Below are positions 23,501 through 34,372 of a stretch of DNA of 64,000 nucleotides, piece by piece. Numbering within the stretch: position 1 is the first letter of the stretch; the number at the start of each line of letters is the position of its first letter. The notes below the pieces were generated by a model, which did no database searches, was not told the origin of the DNA, and saw nothing but the letters and a program-made list of their open reading frames with translations. Source of the stretch: Colletotrichum lupini (taxonomy: Eukaryota > Ascomycota > Sordariomycetes > Glomerellales > Glomerellaceae); contig NC_064675.1 in NCBI RefSeq assembly GCF_023278565.1, positions 6,324,001 through 6,388,000 of the forward strand. Reading direction: 5' to 3'. Both the position numbers and the translations under genes were made by a program.

Positions 23501-26457
23501 AGCACGGCACCGAGGTAGCCGAGTACCGGTACTTCTTTGTCCAGCACCTCGTCGTCAGCATCGTCAAGAATGTGCCCAAGATTTACGACTGCTCTGCCTT
23601 TGACGTATTCGTCAACGAGGAGCATCTGCCAATTGTTGTCTTGGAATCACCAGCTGCGTCCACCGCACCTCTGACTTCAGGCGGGCCGCCCAGGCAACTC
23701 GATACTGCGCTGCTTGACTCTCTCGCCGAGAGATGTATGGACGTACTCATGCAAGAACACCACTTGAGACTTTACTGCGTCATGATCACGGCACCAAACT
23801 CTCTGCCCAGAGTAGTCAAGAACGGGCGTAGGGACATCGGAAATATGCTCTGCAGAAGAGAGTTTGACTTGGGTAACCTGCCCTGTGTTCATGTCAAGTT
23901 TGGTGTCGAGCATGCCGTGCTCAACCTCCCCATTGGAGTTGACCCTATCGGAGGCATCTGGTCTCCCATTTCATCGGACTCGCGTGCTGGAATTCTCATG
24001 TCATCCGACAAGCAATACTCGGGTATCGACCGAAGGGAAGTTGTCATTGACGATCGCACTTCAACACCGCTGAACAACTTCTCTTGCATCACTGACCTGA
24101 TCCAATGGCGCGTTGCCCGTCAACCCGAGGAACTCGCATACTGCACCATTGACGGTCGTGGCAGAGAAGGCAAGGGCGTGACTTGGAAGAAGTTTGACAC
24201 CAAGGTTGCCGCCGTGGCTCTGTACCTGAAGAACAAGGTCAAGGTTCGCCCTGGCGACCACCTGATTCTGATGTACACGCACTCCGAGGAGTTCGTCTAC
24301 GCCGTTCATGCCTGTATCAACTTGGGCGCGGTTGTAATTCCTCTGGCTCCTCTAGATCAGAACCGACTTAATGAGGATGTGCCGGCATTCTTGCATGTCG
24401 TTGCCGACTTCCGTGTCAAGGCCATCCTGGTCAACCACGAAGTTGATCACTTGGTCAAGCTGAAGCTGGTTTCCAACCACGTCAAGCAGGCGGCTTCCAT
24501 CCTCAAGATTGGTGTGCCGAACTACTACAATACCACCAAGCCGCCAAAGCAAAGCAGTGGCCTGCGCGACAATGGCATTACCATGCAGCCAGCCTGGATC
24601 CAGACTGGTTACCCTGTCATCATCTGGACGTACTGGACGCCCGATCAGCGCCGCATTGCGGTTCAGCTTGGACACGATACTATCCTGGGCATGTGCAAGG
24701 TCCAGAAGGAGACTTGCCAGATGACAAGTTCCCGCCCCGTGCTGGGATGCGTGCGTAGTACCACTGGTCTCGGTTTCATTCACTCATGCTTGATGGGTAT
24801 CTATATCGGCACCCCCACATACCTTCTCTCGCCTGTCGAGTTTGCCCAAAACCCAATGTCGCTGTTTGTGACTCTTTCTAGGTACAAGATCAAGGACACC
24901 TATGCGACGCCACAAATGTTGGATCACGCCATGGCCACGATGCAGGGCAAGGGATTCACGCTTCACGAACTCAAGAACATGATGATTTCGGCCGAAAGCA
25001 GGCCACGTGTGGACGTGTTTCAAAAGGTACGGCTTCATTTCGCGGCCACTGGCCTCGACCGAACGGCCATCAACACTGTTTACTCTCACGTACTCAACCC
25101 CATGGTTGCATCGAGGTCTTACATGTGCATTGAGCCTATTGAGCTCTGGCTGGACACAAAGGCACTGCGCCGCGGCCTGATATACCCCGTAGATCCCGAG
25201 CAGGATCCTAAAGCGCTTCTGCTCCAGGACTCCGGTATGGTACCTGTTTCTACACAAATCGCCATTGTCAACCCCGAGAGCCGACTGCTCTGCCACGATG
25301 GAGAGTACGGAGAGATTTGGGTCGACTCGGAGGCTTGTGTCAAGGCATTCTACGGCTCAAAGGATGTGTTTGACGCCGAGAGATTCGACGGTCGTACCGT
25401 TGATGGTGATCCCAGCATCCAATACGTCCGCACGGGCGACTTGGGTTTCTTGCATAACGTCAGCAGGCCTATTGGCCCTGGAGGCGCTCAGGTTGATATG
25501 CAGGTCTTGTTCGTTCTCGGCAACATTGGAGAGACGTTTGAGATCAATGGTCTCAGCCACTTCCCCATGGATATCGAGGCCTCTGTGGAACGGTGCCACC
25601 GCAACATCGTAACTGGTGGATGGTAAGTTCAATAGCCCCCATTAGTAGAGTCCGCCATGCTAAATACACACAGCGCCGTCTTCCAAGCTGGAGGTCTCGT
25701 CGTTCTGCTGGCCGAGATCACACGAAAGGCATACCTCGGTTCTGTGGTGCCAGTCATCGTCAACGCGATCCTGAATGAGCACCAGATCATTGTCGATATC
25801 GTCGCCTTCGTTAACAAGGGCGACTTCCCGAGATCGCGTCTCGGCGAGAAGCAGCGCGGTAAGATTTTGGCTGGTTGGGTCACACGTAAGATGCGTACCC
25901 TCGCACAGTTCGCCATTCGAGACATGGACCCCAACAGCATCGTTGGTGGCGACCCTGGTGCAGATGACCCCAACCCTCACAGGGCCTCTGTTAGTAGCCA
26001 GAGGAGCATGACCATGAGCGGCCTGGCGCCTGGCTCTTCGAGCCTGCGCAACGTCGAACACGCACCGCAAATCCTGGAGCAGGAAGAATTCGAGCATCAG
26101 GTCGGACAGATGGCAGCTCTCCCCCCGCAAAACCACGATGGTATCGCGGAGATGCCCGGCGACGAAGGTCCTGCGTTTGCACAGCAAGCGAATGCGCCGC
26201 CGGGCCACGGCTACGTCTTGCCAGACTTTGATTCCTTTGGTCGCGAAGATGGTGGTCCACCGCCTGTGGGTGCCAAGCCAGGCCAGACCCCGCCGACGAT
26301 TCACCTCCCCGGAGTCGACGGCCGAGAGAGCATGGATTTGTGGAAGAATCAGCAGGGCGGCGGTGGTGGCCAGAGTGAAGAGGACTGGACGGCCCAGGCC
26401 CTAATGCATATGAACCTAGCCAACGACCTGGAGAGAAAACAGGGCCAGCAGCATTGA
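20579..26457 (+). CDS. CPS1: CPS1/DIP2-type protein: DMAP1-binding domain plus two AMP-binding domains (1849 aa, 4 exons)
   Basis: Exons 20579-20641, 20835-20857, 20943-25622 and 25674-26457 join in frame. The tiny 23-nt exon 2 completes the DMAP1-binding helix (ELEKELE then EGDITEKGYQKRR, residues about 1-45). Residues 45-300 are disordered, rich in Gly, His, Ser, Tyr and Gln, with a GHGS repeat. Two adenylate-forming (ANL) domains follow, about residues 305-930 and 1065-1690, then a Gly/Pro/Gln-rich tail. The architecture matches the animal DIP2 family and fungal CPS1, described as a general virulence determinant in plant pathogens; the enzymatic activity is unsettled. The ATP-loop motifs are degenerate: IEFSRAPTGDLRGVVLSH near 475 and IIWTYWTPDQRRIAVQLGH near 1250 replace the usual T-S-G-S-T-G-x-P-K-G. 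Introns have gtatgt, gttggt and gtaagt donors, and the second has a CTAAC branch site. Confidence 0.92.
21175..21222 (+). repeat. Four 12-bp tandem repeats coding for GHGS
   Basis: Four units of the form ggccatggctcc, differing mainly at third positions, encode (GHGS)4 in the disordered N-terminal region of the CPS1-like protein. Synonymous differences between units indicate that selection keeps the amino-acid pattern or that the expansion is old. Confidence 0.85.
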
Positions 26458-26747
26458 AAGAGGCGGTCTTTCAAACAGAACCAAATCTCTTCTATGCTGA
26501 TTGTTTTTCCTTCTTTTTGTTAGCAAACGGGTCTTGGGAGGCATTAGCTGCGGGCGTCTGTGGGCGTCTCTGAACTCATGGATACACTGGTCTCGCGGCA
26601 TAGGAGGTAGTGTTTGGATAGAGGATTACCCTGTGCATAATCACTTGAACCTCGAGAAAAGATCATTCTTAATTCATTCTCATCCACTTCACGCAGTTTC
26701 GTTTGTGACTTCATAGGATGTCCTGTCGTCCTCGGTGCTGTTATTCA

Positions 26748-28294
26748 CTACCTCGGATTCCTCATGCTCTCCTGGATGAAGCTTGATTGAACAACAATTG
26801 ACCCCCCATTGATATTCTCCTCGGACCCCGACCCAGTGGACAAATTCTTGACCCTGCCAGATCCAGCCGTGATTCGATTTGTTAGTCCAATCTCGTCATC
26901 CGACTCCCCGCCCAACTTGCCGTCGCCCCCTCCCCCGCTAAAGTTAAACCTTGACCCGCCGTACGTGAACAGGGCACCCGTACCATTTTGAGAGCTGCTG
27001 TTCTTTCCTCCACTGGCGCTCTGCTTCGATTTCAATCGCCATGGTGCGCTGTTAGATGAGGGCCCTCCACCTCCGGCATTACCACTGGAGTGGCCGAGGG
27101 AAGATGAGATTTTGTGGCGGACGAGGCGGCGGAGGGGCGCGAGGTGCGGGAGGCAGGCGGACACGATTGCGATCGAGGGTTCGATTGCGGACCAGATGAA
27201 GACGGGGCCCATTTGCCAGGTTATGTCGAGAGCGCGGGAGAAGGTTGAGAGGTGGGTTATGCGGACTATACTTGCTACGCAGACGCTGGAGGGGGGTTTT
27301 GGATTAGTATGGATCGTCTTGTAAGGGCGTCGATTATTTCTGATATTGGGAATATGTGTACTAGTGGTGAGAGGGTGGGGGAGGAGAAGATGGTCGTGTC
27401 TTACAAACTTCCCAGCAACATGATGCTACAAACAGCGGCCTTTTTCCTGCCCGACATTTGCAGCTTTAAGATCTGCGGGATGGGAATCAAGAGGACAATG
27501 ATATCGTTGACCATGTTGATGATGGCGAGGGCGAGGTAGAAGCTATTGATGTCTATGCATTTCCCCTGTTCACCCACAAACTGGTTCCAGTAGAACGAGA
27601 GGGGGCGACACGCGTTGGCCATGGTGGCCCAGATGATGATGGGATAGGCTACGGAGAGGACGTACCCTGCGACGAGGGAGAATTTGAAGGACGGGGAGGA
27701 GGCGGTGGAGAGGAGGAAGATGCGTTGGTAGAAGAGGAGGATGGAGATTTTGGTGGCGGCGCAGGCTGTGCCGTAGATGAAGGTGTAGGCGTAGAGGATC
27801 TGTGGTTTTGGGGAGTTAGTTTGAACGTGAAGTTCCGAGTGCGCTGAGGGTTTGCATTTCTTCCGAGGAGGATATTGATTAGAATAGAATCAAGGAGGGG
27901 AAGCCTACTTTAAAGACTTGTGTCAGGTCTTGAGGTGTGAATGACCAGACGTGATTTCCCGCACCGTAAGCTCCGCCTGCGATGCTCAAGCCGACGGTGG
28001 CGCCTACGAGGAGCTGTGATGATATGTTATTAACATCGTGAGCTTTTCACAAAGTATCTCACATGGGAAAGTACTTGAGTAAGTTCTTACCAGTGAGAGA
28101 AGAATTGTCCAATCATCCGCCTTCAGGCTGTGACCTTGAAGAAACCTCGCCATCAGCCGGAGCACCACGGCCGCGGAGGCTAGCACGGCTAGTATTATGA
28201 CGGCGGCATTATTGCGAGCGACGCTGCTTTCTGAAATATCGAGATCATCTGGAGGTGGACCGAAGATGGCGATGATGTTGGGTTCAAGTTCCAT
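26748..28294 (-). CDS. Pth11-like fungal rhodopsin-domain membrane protein (413 aa, 4 exons)
   Basis: Exons 28294-28091, 28013-27909, 27799-27405 and 27285-26748 join in frame (introns 77, 109 and 119 nt). The product has seven hydrophobic segments typical of the fungal Pth11-related rhodopsin domain: VIILAVLASAAVVLRLMARF first, then KADDWTILLSL, GNHVWSFTPQDLTQVFK, the helix with FYQRIF, CRPLSFYWNQF with its conserved Cys, and a last part with ASIVRI, WSAIEPSIAIVSACLPHL. Conserved Cys residues in the extracellular loops (CRPL, GKCIDIN) fit a disulfide. No CFEM domain precedes it. The cytosolic tail (about residues 310-413) is rich in Ser/Gly/Asn. Members can act in surface sensing, but the ligand is unknown. 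Its 3' end lies 290 bp from the convergent CPS1-like gene. Confidence 0.88.
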
Positions 28295-29818
28295 TATCGA
28301 TGACCAGAGAGATGTGACGGTGGTGTGAAGCAGGAAGGGGGGGGACCGATATCACCACATTGCAGGAATGTAAGGAACTTTCATTTCCTTGGGCGACGTC
28401 CTCTACTCTGAGATCCTCAGAGTCTGCTTTTCTTCATGGGATCTCAAAAATGGGTCGAAGAATCGTTGCGGCACAGGTTGGTGTGCCAGGAGGTGCAAAA
28501 AGGAAATATGATCCACGGTGGAGGAGTTGGACGTGTACCTTCGGATACCCTCCGACCAAGGTAAACCCGTGGTATTCTCAGCTGCTCTGCGTACCTCGTG
28601 CTCTCCACCGTTGCATCCACGTTGGACCAACGGCCTAGTTTCGTCTGCATCCAAAGAGCGCAGGGTTCATAATGCTGTTGGTACTGGGCAGACAGGGCCC
28701 GAAATTCCGCATGGCCTGATGCTTCCCGTTCTGGCTCGCCAAAGAGCCAACAGTGTGGATCGTTTCTGATTTCTTCCGTTCAAGGATTATATGCACAGAC
28801 GGGGAAGTTGTTGTTGGAGAGCATGTTTGCGTACTCCGTAATTCCCCTGGAGTCTTGACACTTCGTCTTCGTTGGTGCGCGTCCCGCGCATGCAGGAACA
28901 GGAGTGTAATGAGCGGGCGTTGATGGCAAACTCACTTTTCTGGTGAAGTGCCAAGTTTGCCACCGCTCAGGAAGACTTTGATATGACTGAATACCCTCGT
29001 TGCAAAAAAGCCATGTTTGCTTCAAAGCGCAAAATGGTGGCTCTAAAATGAGATGGCGCAGGTATCTCTAGAAAGGGAAGACGGGTGAACTTCGCAAGCA
29101 AGGAGCCGCTGATCCTGCCGCCCTTTACTTACGGGCCGTCTGACTGCTTTGTCTCGGGGAACCAAGGGTACGAGTCCCGCATACAAGGATTAGAATATCA
29201 CATGCGACTTCCTCTCCATGGTCCACTTGTATTTGAATGACGGACATATCCAGCATGCTGACCGATGATGGAAGTCTTCGTAGCACGAGAATACCTATGG
29301 ACCCGTATATAAGTTAGAGTATCAATTAAGTCCGCGTTAGATGTCCTTGAGTCTTCGACTGGATCTCGAGCTTAGGATTATCAAGGTCAAATGAGCCTTT
29401 TTCTCATGGCTCCTACTACTTGTGGAGTGAAGGAGGCCGATCCTGGTTCTTGTTGGAACCGGGGCCATGAAGGACAGAGCAGGGTCAACAGTCTATCTCA
29501 CCCCGTTGAGGCAGGGAAGAGAGCACCAGCAGGTTTCTGTCTCTGGTACTAAGCCTCTGAAAGGAGCATCTCAATGCAGGTCCCCTGAAGCCATTGCCTC
29601 CGTTGCTGGAGGATTGCAATATGATATGACCTGATTTGAATGTATGGATGCGGCGTGGTCAACATGCGTTGCATAGTGGTCTGGAGCGTACGGACAAAGA
29701 CATAGCGATGGTCTACAAGGGTCAGATATAATTACAGTCGCCATTCTCGGATATTTTGCTACTAGAACGCCCTTCTGAGCTGAAGGCTTTTGCACCAAGT
29801 TCTCGCACATCAACAGCT
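28295..29818. other. Intergenic between divergent genes, no gene seen
   Basis: This is 1.5 kb of promoter DNA for the leftward Pth11-like gene and the rightward acetyltransferase-like gene. Short ORFs show no recognisable features. Confidence 0.5.
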
Positions 29819-31222
29819 ATGGGCTCTTTGTCAGGCTTCACAGAGATCCCGGATCTCACGCCCCTCGAGCGTATCGGACCCAAAGGCTACCTTCGATATG
29901 TCTTCCCTTTCCAGCTCCCCGAAGATTACAACCTCGATCAAGCTGCTTCTATTCTGCGCGCAGGGTATGAAGCCGCGCAACAGCGTATCGCTGTTTTGGG
30001 GTGTGAAGCCGTCCCAAACCCAGATGCCAAGCAAGCCGGAGTCTTGAAGCTTCAGAAACTCCGTCATGGAGACATTGAAGGCATCACCGTCAAGGACCTT
30101 CGAGCTTCTGGTGCGTTCCCCATGACGTACTCGGAGCTCAAATCCAAGAACTTCCCAGTGGCTTCCTTTGATGCAAATACTATCTGCCGGCGCTCGGTAT
30201 GGGCAACACCAGACGAAAGGCTGCCCGTATCTCTTCCGCAAGCCAACTTCATCCAAGGGGGCCTGATTATATCCTGGTGCATCTTCCACATGTTTGGAGA
30301 CGGGAAGACGTTCCTGATCTGGACCAAGATCTGGGCAGAAGAGTGTCGCAGAGCCCAAGGCCTCGAGATCATAGACCCTTTCAAGCTGGATGAGGCGTTC
30401 CTCAGAGACCGTCAACGCATCATGAGCCCAACCGGCAAGAACCCGGGCCGTGCTGAAGACCACCCAGAGTACACCATCATCCCCTTCACACCCGAGGGCA
30501 TGCCGCCAAAGATCCTTTCCGAAGATCACCGCGGCCAAATCTTCTACTTCTCGCCCGAGGCCCTGGCCAGACTCAAGGCCGAAGCATCTCCAGAAAATGT
30601 AACGGAACCCACGAAGCAGAGATGGGTCTCCACCAACGACGCGCTCTCGGCGCTGCTCTGGCGTACCGTCATGGCGGTGCAGTCACCCCTCGAAACCCTC
30701 GAGGGCGACCCGGTGTCAGTCTTCAACATCGCCGTCGACGCTCGCCTGCGTACGGACCCGCCGGTGCACCCGGAGACTATGGGCTGCTTCCTCGGCTACG
30801 TGGCGGCTTCGGCGCCGATCCGCAAAATGCTCGGCTCGGCGTCCCTGGCTGACTTGGCGATTCTGGTTCGTCGGGCGTTGATTCGTGCCGATAGCCAGTT
30901 TGTCGATGATGTAGCTACGCTCATTGACACGGTGGAGGATGTGAACCGTATCATCCCTACGGCTCTCTTGGATGTGCCCGGTAACAACTGCATTCAGACA
31001 TCATGGGTCAACTTCTCCCTGTATGACGTGCAGTGGGGACCGGTGCTGGGCGACACAATTCAGGCCGTTCGCGCGCCGCATGTTGGTGTGATCAACGGGT
31101 TGCAGGTCGTCATGCCTATTTTGCCGGACGGTGGGATGGAGATCCTTGTGGGTGTTGAGAAGAACTGCTTGGACAGGTTATTGCATGAGCCATTGTGGAT
31201 GAAGTATGCAGAGACGAGGTAA
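29819..31222 (+). CDS. BAHD-type acyltransferase, trichothecene 3-O-acetyltransferase-like (467 aa)
   Basis: An intronless ORF starting at the ATG at 29819 (MGSLSGFTEIPDLTPLERIG); the frame is open 63 bp further upstream, but only to a TTG. The family transfers acyl groups from CoA to alcohols or amines. The active-site motif HxxxDG is present as HMFGDG near residue 160, and the structural D-x-x-W-G motif appears as DVQWG near residue 405. The N-terminal QLPEDYNLDQAASILRAGYEAA and C-terminal LPDGGMEILVGVE are typical of the fungal TRI101-like branch. TRI101 relatives are common in fungi without trichothecene genes, and no other toxin-cluster gene is seen here, so the substrate is open. A GTAA at the stop codon could act as a splice donor, but the ORF end matches family length. 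Confidence 0.88.
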   Translation: MGSLSGFTEIPDLTPLERIGPKGYLRYVFPFQLPEDYNLDQAASILRAGYEAAQQRIAVLGCEAVPNPDAKQAGVLKLQKLRHGDIEGITVKDLRASGAFPMTYSELKSKNFPVASFDANTICRRSVWATPDERLPVSLPQANFIQGGLIISWCIFHMFGDGKTFLIWTKIWAEECRRAQGLEIIDPFKLDEAFLRDRQRIMSPTGKNPGRAEDHPEYTIIPFTPEGMPPKILSEDHRGQIFYFSPEALARLKAEASPENVTEPTKQRWVSTNDALSALLWRTVMAVQSPLETLEGDPVSVFNIAVDARLRTDPPVHPETMGCFLGYVAASAPIRKMLGSASLADLAILVRRALIRADSQFVDDVATLIDTVEDVNRIIPTALLDVPGNNCIQTSWVNFSLYDVQWGPVLGDTIQAVRAPHVGVINGLQVVMPILPDGGMEILVGVEKNCLDRLLHEPLWMKYAETR

Positions 31223-32326
31223 ATGGAAAACAGTAGTATCACTAGTTGGGTGTATCAATGAGTTATGTGACAGACTGCGCCAGTTATTTCTAGCTTGACT
31301 AATAGTGTTTTTTGCAGTACGGGTTGTCATATGGTGCGGTGGTCTCCCCAAAATTTTCAATGATCTCACCCAATATGCACTTGTTTCAGATCAAGACTGT
31401 ACCAGACTCAAGCAAAGTCCGGAAGCTCTTGTCGTTGAATCAAAGACAAGCGAAGTTTCCATGTGAGAATTACATCAATCAGCTTTTACACGGCTCTTCT
31501 TCGTGAAATAGCCTCTCAATTCGAATATCCGCCGCAACTAGACGATACAGCTTTTAGACCGAAAGTTCGCTCGATCTCCATTCTTTAATATCCCTCGTTT
31601 TGACACGAGGACTAGTATTACATCCGGCTCATGCCACATAGATCCTCAACATCCCACCGGCCTCTCTGGTCTCCAAAGAAACTTTTCATTCTGTTAAAAT
31701 GGATCAGGGACTTTTACCAAACTTAAATCGTAATGAGATTTACTGAAAATGTTTCGAAACGGGAAGAGTAAGGCCTGGGGTAAGTATATGGCACTTCTGA
31801 GCCCTTTTCCTTTCTTTACCGGCATTCAGCTAGAGAAGCTCGCTGAAACTCGTCCGAGTCAGCTTCCTCAACTCCTATTTGTCCACACATTAGAACCAAC
31901 GTGAGTGCGCCGGATAAAGTATCTGAACCATATTCTGCTGTAGCTGTTTGAATGATAAAATCTTCTGTCGTCAACGAATCGGATGGATTACTAACGTTTG
32001 GTGTTCGTCGTCTGAAGTTATACGAAGCATTTCGATTTGAGTGGATGAGAGGACTCAGACAAGACATGGATATGAACTCAGATTTGAGTTCACCGGGGTC
32101 CGAGATTGGTGCCGCATAAAGCTGTTGATGGCGATAAACTCAAAACCCCCTGATGGCCCCTCAACGGGCAATACCCATCGGCTCCCGCCCCCCAAAGCAG
32201 ATATTAGAGATGAGGATGGCCTTTGGTCATGTCGATTGAAGGTCTTCACTGATTGTTGTCTTCATTTTCCGTGTAGCCTCGTTAGAGGATCTTCCAAGTC
32301 ACTCGTTATTGTCACTCTTTTCAACC
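31223..32326. other. Intergenic, no gene seen
   Basis: This is 1.1 kb between the acyltransferase and GH81 genes, holding the presumed GH81 promoter. It is moderately AT-rich without the extreme CA/TG depletion of the neighbouring transposon block. No supported ORF. Confidence 0.5.
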
Positions 32327-34186
32327 ATGTTCAGCAAAACCATTGTAGCAGTCATCCTGCTGTTTGGAGGTGTTCAATCCCACCGGCACCATGGATTCCA
32401 CAGCCACAGCGAAATGCGACGCTCGTTCATCCATAACGCAAGGGCAGATGGAGAAGCAGCGAGAGGAGGATCAGACAACGTTTTCGTGAAAATTTCTCAC
32501 GACCGACCAATTCTAGTTCCGTCGAGAGCAGATCACCCACAGAAACCTGTCGGAGTCGATAACAACGACAACCCCATCCAAACCAACAAGTTCTACGCCA
32601 ACTTCTTTGCCAACAACCAAGACAACGCGACATGGACTCACCCTTACTCCGTCTGGTGGTCTAACGATACCGTCAAACAGGGCCACGGCTTGTCTATCTC
32701 CCATACGGATCGGCGCAACTTTATCTACGGGCCTGGCGAGCCCGTCCAGTCTTTCGAGGATCCATTCTTTGACCAATCTATTGCGCTTTCGGCGCGGGAG
32801 CTGCAGAATGGAACGGTTTTGACTACGGACACATTGACAGCATTCTCCGCCAATGTCAACCTTGCGACAAGAAAAGGCGCCAAACCGATTGTCTCGTTTC
32901 CCGTAGTTCAGGGCATGGCTTTCGTCACAGGTATTTACAACGACGCCACCGTTCTCATTCAGTCTCAAAAGCACTTTTCAAACATCACCGACCTTCGTCT
33001 GAGTTCCAATGGACTTGGAGCCACAGTGTATGGGTGGGATGCGCGGTTAGGCGATGGATCAAGCTGGTTGATTTACATCAACCCAACTTCCATGTCTGAG
33101 AGACCAAATCTTCGGATGACTGATAAAGGAACCATTTTGGGACCAAAGCAGTTCACGGGAACTGTCCAAGTCGCCAAGAATCCAGCAGGTAAAGCCGGTA
33201 TCGACATCTTTAGCAAGGCTGCTGGAGCGTATCCAGTTGGCGCCACGCTGTCGGGCTCTGTCTCCGGCAAGACTGGAACTTACACCTTGGCGTGGGAAAA
33301 GAAGGGGATAAAGGAACGGTCACTTCTCATGTTTGCTCTGCCGCATCACGTCAAGTCATTTGACCAAAAGACAGCCAGGGGTCTGACGAACATCACCTTG
33401 GCGAGTACGACCAAGGGAATTGCCACGGCTACGCTTGCGGACGAGTTCACCATGGTGGAGCCCGAGCTCCCGACGGATATGGGTTTCGACCCTTGGTCGC
33501 CTCGTCTTGGATCAGTGGGGTCCGCGGGCTCAGCGGCAATCGTTTCCGAAGACGCCAAAGCCGCAATCATTAATGCAGCAAAGATCGAGCTTGCTCGGGA
33601 CATTACAACCCTGACCAACTTGACGTCCAAGTATTACGCCGGAATCGCCTTTTCGGTTTACGCCAGGGCGATTTATGCTGTCAACAACATTGCCGGAGAT
33701 ACTTCATTCACAGCCAGCTCACTCACCAAGCTTGAGGCTGCGTTTGATCGGTATGTCAATAACCAGGAGCCGAACCCCCTATTCTACGATGACGTGTGGA
33801 AAGGCCTGGTCTCTTCTGGGTCGTACGGCAACAACGACTCTTCGATTGACTTTGGTAACACGTATTACAACGATCACAACTTCCACTACGGCTACTATGT
33901 GTATGCTGCTGCAATCATTGCCCACTTCAACCCCTCTTGGTTGACAAAGAATGACGGCCTCAACAAAATTTGGGTCAACAATTTGATTCGTGACTGGTCC
34001 AACCCATCTACCGAAGACCCTTTCTTTCCCTTCTCACGAAACTTCGACTGGTTTCATGGCCATAGCTGGGCCAGAGGTGTACTCGAAGCACCGGATGGCA
34101 AGGATCAGGAGTCCTCAGCGGAGGATGCTTTCTCGACGTACGCGATCAAGATGTGGGGCAAGGTAATTATCGGATTGGAAGTCTAA
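32327..34186 (+). pseudogene. GH81 endo-1,3-beta-glucanase, 5' part, truncated by a retrotransposon
   Basis: The ATG at 32327 opens with a signal peptide (MFSKTIVAVILLFGGVQS). GH81 enzymes cut beta-1,3-glucan in cell walls. Visible family segments include PIQTNKFYANFF near residue 85, SIDFGNTYYNDHNFHYGYY near 515 and NFDWFHGHSWARGV with DGKDQESSAEDAF near 580-605. The native frame ends at the insertion point (34167). The copia LTR then adds six codons and a TAA stop (34184-34186), giving a predicted 619-aa product. Rejoining 32327-34167 to 48391-48907, with one copy of the 5-bp duplication, gives 786 in-frame codons, so the gene was intact before the insertion. About 170 C-terminal residues are lost, and the remaining fold is unlikely to be stable. 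Confidence 0.93.
34163..34167. repeat. Target-site duplication GTAAT, left of the copia element
   Basis: GTAAT directly precedes the left LTR and is repeated directly after the right LTR. Keeping one copy restores the GH81 frame. Confidence 0.92.
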
Positions 34187-34372
34187 TTCGACCGCGGCAT
34201 CTAGCCGACTGCGCAGGGGCCAATGAGGGGCCCTATTTACAATTATCGTAGCCAGCCTAACCTACGGTTAGAACCTCCTTTTTATACCTACTACGTAGAT
34301 ATTTATATAGTTTAATTAATCTCTTTATTAACTACGGTTCGAACTAACTACCCTATAATAAGGATACTAATA
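34168..34372 (+). repeat. Left (5') LTR of the copia element, 205 bp
   Basis: Begins tatcggattgg and ends gatactaata, the same ends and length as the right LTR. It keeps more CA, TG and CG than the right LTR over its first 110 bp, so it is less RIPed. It supplies the premature stop to GH81. Confidence 0.92.

Noticed and set aside
20783..24783. Minus-strand ORFs up to 218 codons within the CPS1-like gene
   Set aside because: Shadows of the long, well-supported plus-strand frame.
29161..29195. Possible tRNA B-box (gggtacgagtcccgc) on the plus strand
   Set aside because: No matching acceptor or anticodon stem could be formed upstream, and the arm is not flanked by a Pol III terminator.
29756..29818. 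N-terminal extension of the BAHD-like enzyme
   Set aside because: The extension begins with TTG, not ATG; the ATG at 29819 matches the usual start of the family.
29819..31222. Trichothecene gene cluster
   Set aside because: Only one TRI101-like enzyme is present, and no terpene synthase, P450 or cluster regulator lies nearby; TRI101 relatives are widespread.
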